From the NCBI RefSeq assembly GCF_050947335.1, contig NW_027473740.1, positions 62,001 through 126,000 of the forward strand: DNA of 64,000 bases, in the 5' to 3' direction. The notes beneath the pieces were generated by a model. The model worked only from the letters and a program-made list of their open reading frames with translations, searched no databases and was not told the DNA's origin. This DNA is from Megachile rotundata (Eukaryota > Arthropoda > Insecta > Hymenoptera > Megachilidae). Shown one piece after another: positions 45,236 through 60,060 of this stretch (position 1 is the first letter of the stretch; each line of letters opens with the position of its first letter). The translations under genes and the position numbers were made by a program.

Positions 45236-48200
45236 GTAATTGTCGTTCCATCGGTCATATAACCATAATATGGCTTATTATATGAGTTAGATTGATAATA
45301 ATGAGAGTAATAAGTAAAGTAATTGTCGTTCTATCCATCATATAAGCATAATATGGCTAATAATATGAGTTAGATTAATAATAATAAGAGTAATCAGTAT
45401 AGTATTTGTCGTTCTATCGATCATATCTGCATAATATGGTCAATAACATGAATTAGATTGATAATAGTGAGTGTAATAAGTGTAGTAGTTGTCGTTCTAT
45501 CGATCATATAAGCATAATATGGCTAATAATATGAGTTAGATTGATAATAATAAGAGTAATGAGTATAGTAATTGTCGTCCTATCGATCATATAAGCATAA
45601 TATGGCTAATAATATGAGTTAGATTGATAATAATAAGAGTAGTAAGCATAGTAATTGTCGTTCTACCGGTCATATAACCATAATATGGCTAATAATATGA
45701 ATTAGATTGTTAATAATGAGAGTAATAAGTATAGTAATTGTCGTTCTATCGATCATATTAGCATAATATGGCTAATAATATGAGTTAGATTGATAATAAT
45801 AAGAGTAATGAGTATAGTAATTGTCGTTCTATCGATCATATAAGCATAATATGGCTAATAATATGAGTTAGATTGATAATAATAGGAGTAATAAGCATAG
45901 TAATTGTCGTTCTATCGGTCATATAATCATAATATGGCAAATAATATGAGTTAGATTGATAATAATAAGAGTAATCAGTATAGTATTTGTCGTTCTATCG
46001 ATCATATCTGCATAATATGATTAATAACATGAATTAGATTGATAATAGTGAGTGTAATAAGTGTAGTAATTGTCGTTCTATCGATCATATAAGCATAATA
46101 TGGCTAATAATATGAGTTAGATTGATAATAATAAGAGTAATGAGTATAGTAATTGTCGTCCTATCGATCATATAAGCATAATATAGCTAATAATATGAGT
46201 TAGATTGATAATAATAGGAGTAATAAGCATAGTAATTGTCGTTCTATCGGTCATATAATCATAATATGGCAAATAATATGAGTTAGATTGATAATAATAA
46301 GAGTAATAAGCATAGTAATTGTCGTTCTATCCATCATATAAGCATAATATGGCTAATAATATGAGTTAGATTAATAATAATAAGAGTAATCAGTATAGTA
46401 TTTGTCGTTCTATCGATCATATCTGCATAATATGGTTAATAACATGAATTAGATTGATAATAGTGAGTGTAATAAGTGTAGTAATTGTCGTTCTATCGAT
46501 CATATAAGCATAATATGGCTAATAATATGAGTTAGATTGATAATAATAAGAGTAATGAGTATAGTAATTGTCGTCCTATCGATCATATAAGCATAATATG
46601 GCTAATAATATGAGATAGATTGATAATAATAAGAGTAATAAGCATAGTAATTGTCGTTCTACCGGTCATATAACCATAATATGGCTAATAATATGAATTA
46701 GATTGTTAATAATGAGAGTAATAAGTATAGTAATTGTCGTTCTATCGATCATATAAGCATAATATGGCTAATAATATGAGTTAGATTGATAATAATAAGA
46801 GTAATGAGTATAGTAATTGTCGTTCTATCGATCATATAAGCATAATATGGCTAATAATATGAGTTAGATTGATAATAATAAGAGTAATGAGTATAGTAAT
46901 TGTCGTCCTATCGATCATATAAGCATAATATGGCTAATAATATGAGTTAGATTGATAATAATAAGAGTAATAAGCATAGTAATTGTCGTTCTATCGGTCA
47001 TATAACCATAATATGGCTAATTATATGAGTTAGATTGATAATAATGAGAGTAATAAGTAAAGCAATTGTCGTTCTACCGATCATATAAGCATAATATGGC
47101 TAATAATATGAGTTAGATTGATAATAATAAGAGTAATGAGTATAGTAATTGTCGTCCTATCGATCATATAAGCATAATATGGCTAATAATATGAGTTAGA
47201 TTGATCATAATGAGAGTAATGAGTATAGTAATTGTCGTTCTATCGATCATATAAGCATAATATGGCTAATAATATGAGTTAGATTGATAATAATAAGAGT
47301 AATAAGCATAGTAATTGTCGTTCTATCGCTCATATAAGCATAATATGGCTAATAATATGAGTTAGATTGATAATAATAGGAGTAATAAGCAGAGTAATTG
47401 TCGTTCCATCGGTCATATAACCATAATATGGCTTATTATATGAGTTAGATTGATAATAATGAGAGTAATAAGTAAAGTAATTGTCGTTCTATCCATCATA
47501 TAAGCATAATATGGCTAATAATATGAGTTAGATTAATAATAATAAGAGTAATCAGTATAGTATTTGTCGTTCTATCGATCATATCTGCATAATATGGTCA
47601 ATAACATGAATTAGATTGATAATAGTGAGTGTAATAAGTGTAGTAGTTGTCGTTCTATCGATCATATATGCATAATATAGCTAATAATATGAGTTAGATT
47701 GATAATAATAAGAGTAATGAGTATAGTAATTGTCGTCCTATCGATCATATAAGCATAATATGGCTAATAATATGAGTTAGATTGATAATAATAAGAGTAG
47801 TAAGCACAGTAATTGTCGTTCTACCGGTCATATAACCATAATATGGCTAATAATATGAATTAGATTGTTAATAATGAGAGTAATAAGTATAGTAATTGTC
47901 GTTCTATCGATCATATTAGCATAATATGGCTAATAATATGAGTTAGATTGATAATAATAAGAGTAATGAGTATAGTAATTGTCGTTCTATCGATCATATA
48001 AGCATAATATGGCTAATAATATGAGTTAGATTGATACTAATAAGAGTAATGAGTATAGTAATTGTCGTCCTATCGATCATATAAGCATAATATGGCTAAT
48101 AATATGAGTTAGATTGATAATAATAGGAGTAATAAGCATAGTAATTGTCGTTCTATCGGTCATATAATCATAATATGGCAAATAATATGAGTTAGATTGA

Positions 48201-48472
48201 TAATAATAAGAGTAATCAGTATAGTATTTGTCGTTCTATCGATCATATCTGCATAATATGATTAATAACATGAATTAGATTGATAATAGTGAGTGTAATA
48301 AGTGTAGTAATTGTCGTTCTATCGATCATATAAGCATAATATGGCTAATAATATGAGTTAGATTGATAATAATAAGAGTAATGAGTATAGTAATTGTCGT
48401 CCTATCGATCATATAAGCATAATATAGCTAATAATATGAGTTAGATTGATAATAATAGGAGTAATAAGCATA
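45236..48472. repeat. 39-monomer HOR unit, copy 2
   Basis: Tandem copy of 41999-45235, with the same ggcttattatatg monomers at 45236 and 47394 (26 monomers apart). It lacks the two small indels of copy 1. The match holds to about 48.42 kb, where the last monomer is of a different class, so the right edge is a recombination junction. Confidence 0.8.
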
Positions 48473-51400
48473 GTAATTGTCGTTCTATCGGTCATATAAT
48501 CATAATATGGCAAATAATATGAGTTAGATTGATAATAATAAGAGTAATAAGCATAGTAATTGTCGTTCTATCCATCATATAAGCATAATATGGCTAATAA
48601 TATGAGTTAGATTAATAATAATAAGAGTAATCAGTATAGTATTTGTCGTTCTATCGATCATATCTGCATAATATGGTTAATAACATGAATTAGATTGATA
48701 ATAGTGAGTGTAATAAGTGTAGTAATTGTCGTTCTATCGATCATATAAGCATAATATGGCTAATAATATGAGTTAGATTGATAATAATAAGAGTAATGAG
48801 TATAGTAATTGTCGTCCTATCGATCATATAAGCATAATATGGCTAATAATATGAGATAGATTGATAATAATAAGAGTAATAAGCATAGTAATTGTCGTTC
48901 TACCGGTCATATAACCATAATATGGCAAATAATATGAATTAGATTGTTAATAATGAGAGTAATAAGTATAGTAATTGTCGTTCTATCGATCATATAAGCA
49001 TAATATGGCTAATAATATGAGTTAGATTGATAATAATAAGAGTAATGAGTATAGTAATTGTCGTTCTATCGATCATATAAGCATAATATGGCTAATAATA
49101 TGAGTTAGATTGATAATAATAAGAGTATTAAGTATAGTAATTGCCGTTCTATCGATCATATAAGCACAATATGGCTAATAATATGAGTTAGATTGATAAT
49201 AATGAGAGTAGTAAGTATAGTAATTGTCGTTCCATCGATCATATAAGCGTAATATGGCTAATAATACGAGTTACATTGATAATAATAAGAGAAATAAGCA
49301 TAGTAATTGTCGTCCTATCGATCATATAAGCATAATATGGCTAATAATATGAGATAGATTGATAATAATAAGAGTAATAAGCATAGTAATTGTCGTTCTA
49401 CCGGTCATATAACCATAATATGGCTAATAATATGAATTAGATTGATAATAATAAGAGTAATCAGTATAGTATTTGTCGTTCTATCGATCATATCTGCATA
49501 ATATGATTAATAACATGAATTAGATTGATAATAATAGGAGTAATAAGCATAGTAATTGTCGTTCTATCGGTCATATAATCATAATATGGCAAATAATATG
49601 AGTTAGATTGATAATAATTAGAGCAATAAGCATAGTAATTGTCGTTCTATCCATCATATAAGCATAATATGGCTAATAATATGAGTTAGATTGATAATAA
49701 TAAGAGTAATGAGTATAGTAATTGTCGTTCTATCGATCATATAAGCATAATATGGCTAATAATATGAGTTAGATTGATAATAATAAGAGTAATAAGTATA
49801 GTAATTGCCGTTCTATCGATCATATAGGCATAATATGGCTAATAATATGAGTTAGATTGATAATAATGAGAGTAGTAAGTATAGTAATTGTCGTTCTATC
49901 GATCATATAAGCATAATATGGCTAATAATATGAGTCAGATTGATAATAATAAGTGTAATAAGCATAGTAATTGTCGTTTTATCGATCATATAAGCATAAT
50001 ATGGCTAATAATATGAGTTAGATTGATAATAATAAGAGGAATGAGTATAGTAATTGTCGTCCTATCGATCATATAAGCATAATATGGCCAATAATATGAG
50101 TTAGATTAATAATAATAAGAGTAATCAGTATAGTATTTGTCGTTCTATCGATCGTATCTGCATAATATGGTTAATAACATGAATTAGATTGATAATAGTG
50201 AGTGTAATAAGTGTAGTAATTGTCGTTCTATCGATCATATAAGCATAATATGGCTAAAAATCTGAGTTAGATTGATAATAATAAGAGTAATGAGTATAGT
50301 AATTGTCGTCCTATCGATCATATAAGCATAATATGGCTAATAATATGAGTTAGATTGATAATAATAGGAGTAATAAGCATAGTAATTGTCGTTCTATCGG
50401 TCATAAGAGCATAATATGGCTAATAATATGAGTTAGATTGATAATAATAAGAGTAATGAGTATAGTAATTGTCGTCCTATCGATCATATAAGCATAATAT
50501 GGCTAATAATATGAGTTAGATTGATAATAATAAGAGTAATAAGCATAGTAATTGTCGTTCTACCAGTCATATAACCATAATATGGCTAATAATATGAATT
50601 AGATTGTTAATAATGAGAGTAATAAGTATAGTAATTGTCGTTCTATCGATCATATAAGCATAATATGGCTAATAATATGAGTTAGATTGATAATAATAAG
50701 AGTAATGAGTATAGTAATTGTCGTCCTATCGATCATATAAGCATAATATGGCTAATAATATGAGTTAGATTGATAATAATAGGAGTAATAAGCATAGTAA
50801 TTGTCGTTCTATCGGTCATATAATCATAATATGGCAAATAATATGAGTTAGATTGATAATAATAAGAGTAATAAGCATAGTAATTGTCGTTCTACCGGTC
50901 ATATAACCATAATATGGCTAATAATATGAATTAGATTGTTAATAATGAGAGTAATAAGTATAGTAATTGTCGTTCTATCGATCATATAAGCATAATATGG
51001 CTAATAATATGAGTTAGATTGATAATAATAAGAGTAATGAGTATAGTAATTGTCGTCCTATCGATCATATAAGCATAATATGGCCAATAATATGAGTTAG
51101 ATTAATAATAATAAGAGTAATCAGTATAGTATTTGTCGTTCTATCGATCATATCTGCATAATATGGTTAATATCATGAATTCGATTGATAATAGTGAGTG
51201 TAATAAGTGTAGTAATTGTCATTCTACCGATCATATAAGCATAATATGGCTAATAATATGAGTTAGATTGATAATAATAAGAGTAATGAGTATAGTAATT
51301 GTCGTCCTATCGATCATATAAGCATAATATGGCTAATAATATGAGTTAGATTGATAATAATAAGAGTAATGAGTATAGTAATTGTCGTCCTATCGATCAT

Positions 51401-54400
51401 ATAAGCATAATATGGCTAATAATATGAGTTAGATTGATAATAATAAGAGTAATAAGCAGAGTAATTGTCGTTCTATCGGTCATATAACCATAATATGGCT
51501 AATTATATGAGTTAGATTGATAGTAATGAGAGTAATAAGTAAAGTAATTGTCGTTCTATCCATCATATAAGCATAATATGGCTAATAATATGAGTTAGAT
51601 TAATAATAATAAGAGTAATCAGTATAGTATTTGTCGTTCTATCGATCATATCTGCATAATATGGTTAATAACATGAATTAGATTGATAATAGTGAGTGTA
51701 ATAAGTGTAGTAATTGTCCTTCTATCGATCATATAAGCATAATATGGCTAATAATATGAGTTAGATTGATAATAATAAGAGTAATGAGTATAGTAATTGT
51801 CGTCCTATCGATCATATAAGCATAATATGGCTAATAATATGAGTTAGATTGATAATAATAAGAGTAATAAGCATAGTAATTGTCGTTCTACCGGTCATAT
51901 AACCATAATATGGCTAATAATATGAATTAGATTGTTAATAATGAGAGTAATAAGTATAGTAATTGTCGTTCTATCGATCATATAAGCATAATATGGCTAA
52001 TAATATGAGTTAGATTGATAATAATAAGAGTAATGAGTATAGTAATTGTCGTTCTATCGATCATATAAGCATAATATGGCTAATAATATGAGTTAGATTT
52101 ATAATAATAAGAGTAATAAGTATAGTAATTGCCGTTCTATCGATCATATAAGCACAATATGGCTAATAATATGAGTTAGATTGATAATAATGAGAGTAGT
52201 AAGTATAGTAATTGTCGTTCTATCGATCATATAAGCGTAATATGGCTAATAATATGAGTTACATTGATAATAATAAGAGAAGTAAGCATAGTAATTGTCG
52301 TTTTATCGATCATAAAAGCATAATATGGCTAATAATATGAGTTAGATTGATAATAATAGGAGTAATAAGCATAGTAATTGTCGTTCTTTCGGTCATATAA
52401 TCATAATATGGCAAATAATATGAGTTAGATTGATAATAATAAGAGTAATAAGCATAGTATTTGTCGTTCTATCCATCATATAAGCATAATATGGCTAATA
52501 ATATGAGTTAGATTAATAATAATAAGAGTAATCAGTATAGTATTAGTCGTTCTATCGATCATGTCTGCATAATATGGTTAATAACATGAATTAGGCTGAT
52601 AATAGTGAGTGTAATAAGTGTAGTAATTGTCGTACTATCGATCATATAAGCATAATATGGCTAATAATATGAGTTAGATTGATAATAATAAGAGTAATGA
52701 GTATAGTAATTGTCGTCCTATCGATCATATAAGCATAATATGGCTAATAATATGAGTTAGATTGATAATAATAAGAGTAATGAGTATAGTAATTGTCGTC
52801 CTATCGATCATATAAGCATAATATGGCCAATAATATGAGTTAGATTAATAATAATAAGAGTAATCAGTATAGTATTTGTCGTTCTATCGATCATATCTGC
52901 ATAATATGGTTAATAACATGAATTAGATTGATAATAGTGAGTGTAATAAGTGTAGTAATTGTCGTTCTATCGATCATATAAGCATAATATGGCTAATAAT
53001 ATGAGTTAGATTGATAATAATAAGAGTAATGAGCATAGTAATTGTCGTTCTATCGGTCATATAAGCATAATATGGCTAATAATATGAGTTAGATTGATAA
53101 TAATAGGAGTAATAAGCATAGTAATTGTAATTCTATCGGTCATATAATCATAATATGGCAAATAATATGAGTTAGATTGATAATAATAAGAGTAATAAGC
53201 ATAGTATTTGTCGCTCTATCCATCATATAAGCACAATATGGCTAATAATATGAGTTAGATTAATAATAATTAGAGTAATCAGTATAGTATTTGTCGTTCT
53301 ATCGATCATATCTGCATAATATGGTTAATAACATGAATTAGATTGATAATAGTGAGTGTAATAAGTGTAGTAATTGTCGTAATATCGATCATATAAGCAT
53401 AATAGGGCTAATAATATGAGTTAGATTGATAATAATATGAGTAATGAGTATAGTAATTGTCGTCCTATCGATCATATAAGCATAATATGGCTAATAATAT
53501 GAGTTAGATTGATAATAATAAGAGTAATGAGTATAGTAATTGTCGTCCTATCGATCATATAAGCATAATATGGCTAATAATATGAGTTAGATTGATAATA
53601 ATAAGAGTAATGAGTATAGTAATTGTCGTCCTATCGATCATATAAGCATAATATGGCTAATAATATGAGTTAGATTGATAATAATAAGAGTAATAAGCAT
53701 AGTAATTGTCGTTCTACCGGTCATATAACCATAATATGGCTAATAATATGATTTAGATTGTTAATAATGAGAGTAATAAGTATAGTAATTGCCGTTCTAT
53801 CGATCATATAGGCATAATATGGCTAATAATATGAGTTAGATTGATAATAATGAGAGTAGTAAGTATAGTAATTGTCGTTCTATCGATCATATAAGCATAA
53901 TATGGCTAATAATATGAGTTGGATTGATAATAATAAGTGTAATAAGCATAGTAATTGTCGTTTTATCGATCATATAAGCATAATATGGCTAATAATATGA
54001 GTTAGATTGATAATAATAAGAGTAATGAGTATAGTAATTGTCGTCCTATCGATCATATAAGCATAATATGGCCAATAATATGAGTTAGATTAATAATAAT
54101 AAGAGTAATCAGTATAGTATTTGTCGTTCTATCGATCGTATCTGCATAATATGGTTAATAACATGAATTAGATTGATAATAGTGAGTGTAATAAGTGTAG
54201 TAATTGCCGTTCTATCGATCAAATAAGCACAATATGGCTAATAATATGAGTTAGATTGATAATAATGAGAGTAGTAAGTATAGTAATTGTCGTTCTATCG
54301 ATCATATAAGCGTAATATGGCTAATAATATGAGTTAGATTGATAATAATAAGAGTAATGAGTATAGTAATTGTCGTCCTATCGATCATATAAGCATAATA

Positions 54401-57400
54401 TGGCTAATAATATGAGATAGATTGATAATAATAAGAGTAATAAGCATAGTAATTGTCGTTCTACCGGTCATATAACCATAATATGGCTAATAATATGAAT
54501 TAGATTGTTAATAATGAGAGTAATAAGTATAGTAATTGTCGTTCTATCGATCATATAAGCATAATATGGCTAATAATATGAGTTAGATTGATAATAATAA
54601 GAGTAATGAGTATAGTAATTGTCGTTCTATCGATCATATAAGCATAATATGGCTAATAATATGAGTTAGATTGATAATAATAAGAGTAATAAGTATAGTA
54701 ATTGCCGTTCTATCGATCATATAGGCATAATATGGCTAATAATATGAGTTAGATTGATAATAATGAGAGTAGTAAGTATAGTAATTGTCGTTCTATCGAT
54801 CATATAAGCATAATATGGCTAATACTATGAGTTAGATTGATAATAATAAGAGTAATAAGCATAGTAATTGTCGTTTTATCGATCATATAAGCATAATATG
54901 GCTAATAATATGAGTTAGATTGATAATAATAAGAGTAATCAGTATAGTATTTGTCGTTCTATCGATCATATCTGCATAATATGGTTAATAACATGAATTA
55001 GATTGATAATAGTGAGTGTAATAAGTGTAGTAATTGTCGTTCTATCGATCATATAAGCATAATATGGCTAATAATATGAGTTAGATTAATAATAATGAGA
55101 GTAGTAAGTATAGTAATTGCCGTTCTATCGATCATATAAGCACAATATGGCTAATAATATGAGTTAGATTGATAATAATGAGAGTAGTAAGTATAGTAAT
55201 TGTCGTTCTATCGATCATATAAGCATAATATGGCTAATAATATGAGTTAGATTGATAATAATAGGAGTAATAAGCATAGTAATTGTCGTTCTATCGGTCA
55301 TATAATCATAATATGGCAAATAATATGAGTTAGATTGATAATAATAAGAGTAATCAGTATAGTATTTGTCGTTCTATCGATCATATCTGCATAATATGAT
55401 TAATAACATGAATTAGATTGATAATAGTGAGTGTAATAAGTGTAGTAATTGTCGTTCTATCGATCATATAAGCATAATATGGCTAATAATATGAGTTAGA
55501 TTGATAATAATAAGAGTAATGAGTATAGTAATTGTCGTCCTATCGATCATATAAGCATAATATGGCTAATAATATGAGTTAGATTGATAATAATAGGAGT
55601 AGTAAGCATAGTAATTGTCGTTCTATCGGTCATATAATCATAATATGGCAAATAATATGAGTTAGATTGATAATAATAAGAGTAATAAGCATAGTAATTG
55701 TCGTTCTACCGGTCATATAACCATAATATGGCTAATAATATGAATTAGATTGTTAATAATGAGAGTAATAAGTATAGTAATTGTCGTTCTATCGATCATA
55801 TAAGCATAATATGGCTAATAATATGAGTTAGATTGATAATAATAAGAGTAATGAGTATAGTAATTGTCGTTCTATCGATCATATAAGCATAATATGGCTA
55901 ATAATATGAGTTAGATTGATAATAATAAGAGTAATAAGTATAGTAATTGCCGTTCTATCGATCATATAAGCATAATATGGCTAATAATATGAGTTAGATT
56001 GATAATAATGAGAGTAGTAAGTATAGTAATTGTCGTTCTATCGGTCATATAATCATAATATGGCAAATAATATGAGTTAGATTGATAATAATAAGAGTAA
56101 TCAGTATAGTATTTGTCGTTCTATCGATCATATCTGCATAATATGATTAATAACATGAATTAGATTGATAATAGTGAGTGTAATAAGTGTAGTAATTGTC
56201 GTTCTATCGATCATATAAGCATAATATGGCTAATAATATGAGTTAGATTGATAATAATAAGAGTAATGAGTATAGTAATTGTCGTCCTATCGATCATATA
56301 AGCATAATATGGCTAATAATATGAGTTCGATTGATAATAATAGGAGTAATAAGCATAGTAATTGTCGTTCTATCGGTCATATAATCATAATATGGCAAAT
56401 AATATGAGTTAGATTGATAATAATAAGAGTAATAAGCATAGTAATTGTCGTTCTACCGGTCATATAACCATAATATGGCTAATAATATGAATTAGATTGT
56501 TAATAATGAGAGTAATAAGTATAGTAATTGTCGTTCTATCGATCATATAAGCATAATATGGCTAATAATATGAGTTAGATTGATAATAATAAGAGTAATG
56601 AGTATAGTAATTGTCGTTCTATCGATCATATAAGCATAATATGGCTAATAATATGAGTTAGATTGATAATAATAAGAGTAATAAGTATAGTAATTGCCGT
56701 TCTATCGATCATATAAGCATAATATGGCCAATAATATGAGTTAGATTGATAATAATGAGAGTAGTAAGTATAGTAATTGTCGTTCTATCGATCATATAAG
56801 CATAATATGGCTAATAATATGAGTTAGATTGATAATAATAAGAGTAATAAGCATAGTAATTGTCGTTTTATCGATCATATAAGCATAATATGGCTAATAA
56901 TATGAGTTAGATTGATAATAATAAGAGTATTAAGTATAGTAATTGCCGTTCTATCGATCATATAAGCACAATATGGCTAATAATATGAGTTAGATTGATA
57001 ATAATGAGAGTAGTAAGTATAGTAATTGTCGTTCTATCGATCATATAAGCGTAATATGGCTAATAATACGAGTTAGATTGATAATAATAAGAGAAATAAG
57101 CATAGTAATTGTCGTTTTATCGATCATAAAAGCATAATATGGCTAATAATATGAGTTAGATTGATAATAATAAGAGTAATGAGTATAGTAATTGTCGTCC
57201 TATCGATCATATAAGCATAATATGGCCAATAATATGAGTTAGATTAATAATAATAAGAGTAATCAGTATAGTATTTGTCGTTCTATCGATCATATCTGCA
57301 TAATATGGTTAATAACATGAATTAGATTGATAATAGTGAGTATAATAAGTGTAGTAATTGTCGCTCTATCGATCATATAAGCATAATATGGCTAATAATA

Positions 57401-59509
57401 TGAGTTAGATTGATAATAATAAGAGTAATGAGTATAGTAATAGTCGTCCTATCGATCATATAAGCATAATATGGCGAATAATATGAGTTAGATTGATAAT
57501 AATAAGAGTAATGAGTATAGTAATTGTCGTCCTATCGATCATATAAGCATAATATGGCTAATAATATGAGTTAGAATGATAATAATAAGAGTAATGAGTA
57601 TAGTAATAGTCGTCCTATCGATCATATAAGCATAATATGGCTAATAATATGAGTTAGATTGATAATAATTAGAGTAATAAGCATAGTAATTGTCGTTCTA
57701 TCCATCATATAAGCATAATATGGCTAATAATATGAGTTAGATTAATAATAATAAGAGTAATCAGTATAGTATTTGTCGTTCTATCGATCATATCTGCATA
57801 ATATGGTTAATAACATGAATTAGATTGATAATAATGAGAGTAATAAGTATAGTAATTGTCGTTCTATCGATCATATAAGCATAATATGGCTAATAATATG
57901 AGTTAGATTGATAATAATAAGAGTAATGAGTATAGTAATTGTCGTTCTATCGATCATATAAGCATAATATGGCTAATAATATGAGTTAGATTAATAATAG
58001 TAAGAGTAATCAGTATAGTATTTGTCGTTCTATCGATCATGTCTGCATAATATGGTTAATAACATGAATTAGACTGATAATAGTGAGTGTATAAAGTGTA
58101 GTAATTGTCGTACTATCGATCATATAAGCATAATATGGCTAATAATATGAGTTAGATTGATAATAATAAGAGTAATGAGTATAGTAATTGTCGTCCTATC
58201 GATCATATAAGCATAATATGGCTAATAATATGAGTTAGATTGATAATAATAAGAGTAATGAGTATAGTAATTGTCGTCCTATCGATCATATAAGCATAAT
58301 ATGGCCAATAATATGAGTTAGATTAATAATAATAAGAGTAATCAGTATAGTATTTGTCGTTCAATCGATCATATCTGCATAATATGGTTAATAACATGAA
58401 TTAGATTGATAATAGTGAGTGTAATAAGTGTAGTAATTGTCGTTCTACCGATCATATAAGCATAATATGGCTAATAATATGAGTTAGATTGATAATAATA
58501 AGAGTAATGAGTATAGTAATTGTCGTCCTATCGATCATATAAGCATAATATGGCTAATAATATGAGTTAGATTGATAATAATAAGAGTAATGAGTATAGT
58601 AATTGTCGTCCTATCGATCATATAAGCATAATATGGCTAATAATATGAGTTAGATTGATAATAATAAGAGTAATAAGCATAGTAATTGTCGTTCTACCGG
58701 TCATATAACCATAATATGGCTCATAATATGAGTTAGATTGATAATAATAAGAGTAATAAGCATAGTAATTGTCGTTCTACCGGTCATATAACCATAATAT
58801 GGCTCATAATATGAATTAGATTGTTAATAATGAGAGTAATAAGTATAGTAATTGTCGTTCTATCGATCATATAAGCATAGTATGGCTAATAATATGAGTT
58901 AGATTGATAATAATAAGAGTAATGAGTATAGTAATTGTCGTTCTATCGATCATATAAGCATAATATGGCTAATAATATGAGTTAGATTGATAATAATAAG
59001 AGTAATAAGTATAGTAATTGCCGTTCTATCGATCATATAAGCACAATATGGCTAATAATATGAGTTAGATTGATAATAATGAGAGTAGTAAGTATAGTAA
59101 TTGTCGTTCTATCGATCATATAAGCGTAATATGGCTATTAATATGAGTTAGATTGATAATAATAAGAGTAACAAGCATAGTAATTGTCGTTTTATCGATC
59201 ATATGCATAATATGGCTAATAATATGAGTTAGATTGATAATAATAAAAGTAATGAGTATAGTAATTGTCGTCCTATCGATCATATAAGCATAATATGGCC
59301 AATAATATGAGTTAGATTAATAATAATAAGAGTAATCAGTATAGTATTTGTCGTTCTATCGATCATATAAGCATAATATGGCTAATAATATGAGTTAGAT
59401 TGATAATAATAAGAGTAATGAGTATAGTAATTGTCGTCCTATCGATCATATAAGCATAATATGGCTAATAATATGAGATAGATTGATAATAATAAGAGTA
59501 ATAAGCATA
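48473..59509. repeat. HOR mosaic between the 39-mer pair and the 8-mer cluster
   Basis: Satellite only. A marker string equivalent to that at 30.9-33.0 kb reappears in shortened form at 52.3-53.8 kb. The offset for ctttcggtc is 259 monomers (30888 to 52385), for ATAGGGC 253 (32404 to 53403) and for gatttag 250 (33001 to 53751). Six and then three whole monomers are missing. The ggctcataat variants of the far left region reappear near 58.72 and 58.80 kb, and gcatagtatgg near 58.87 kb. One short indel (-2) lies near 59213. Nothing other than satellite is seen. Confidence 0.75.
59341..59380. repeat. Hybrid monomer junction
   Basis: An atcag/tatttg monomer is followed here by an ordinary catataagc monomer instead of the ATCTGC monomer that follows it elsewhere. 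This break in the usual class order is what an unequal exchange between two non-equivalent monomers would leave. Confidence 0.5.
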
Positions 59510-60060
59510 GTAATTGTCGTTCTACCGGTCATATAACCATAATATGGCTAATAATATGAATTAGATTGTTAATAATGAGAGTAATAAGTATAGTAATTGT
59601 CGTTCTATCGATCATATAAGCATAATATGGCTAATAATATGAGTTAGATTGATAATAATAAGAGTAATGAGTATAGTAATTGTCGTTCTATCGATCATAT
59701 AAGCATAATATGGCTAATAATATGAGTTAGATTGATAATAATAAGAGTAATAAGTATAGTAATTGCCGTTCTATCGATCATATAGGCATAATATTGGTAA
59801 TAATATGAGTTAGATTGATAATAATGAGAGTAGTAAGTATAGTAATTGTCGTTCTATCGATCATATAAGCATAATATGGCTAATAATATGAGTCAGATTG
59901 ATAATAATAAGTGTAATAAGCATAGTAATTGTCGTTTTATCGATCATATAAGCATAATATGGCTAATAATATGAGTTAGATTGATAATAATAAGAGTAAT
60001 GAGTATAGTAATTGTCGTCCTATCGATCATATAAGCATAATATGGCCAATAATATGAGTT

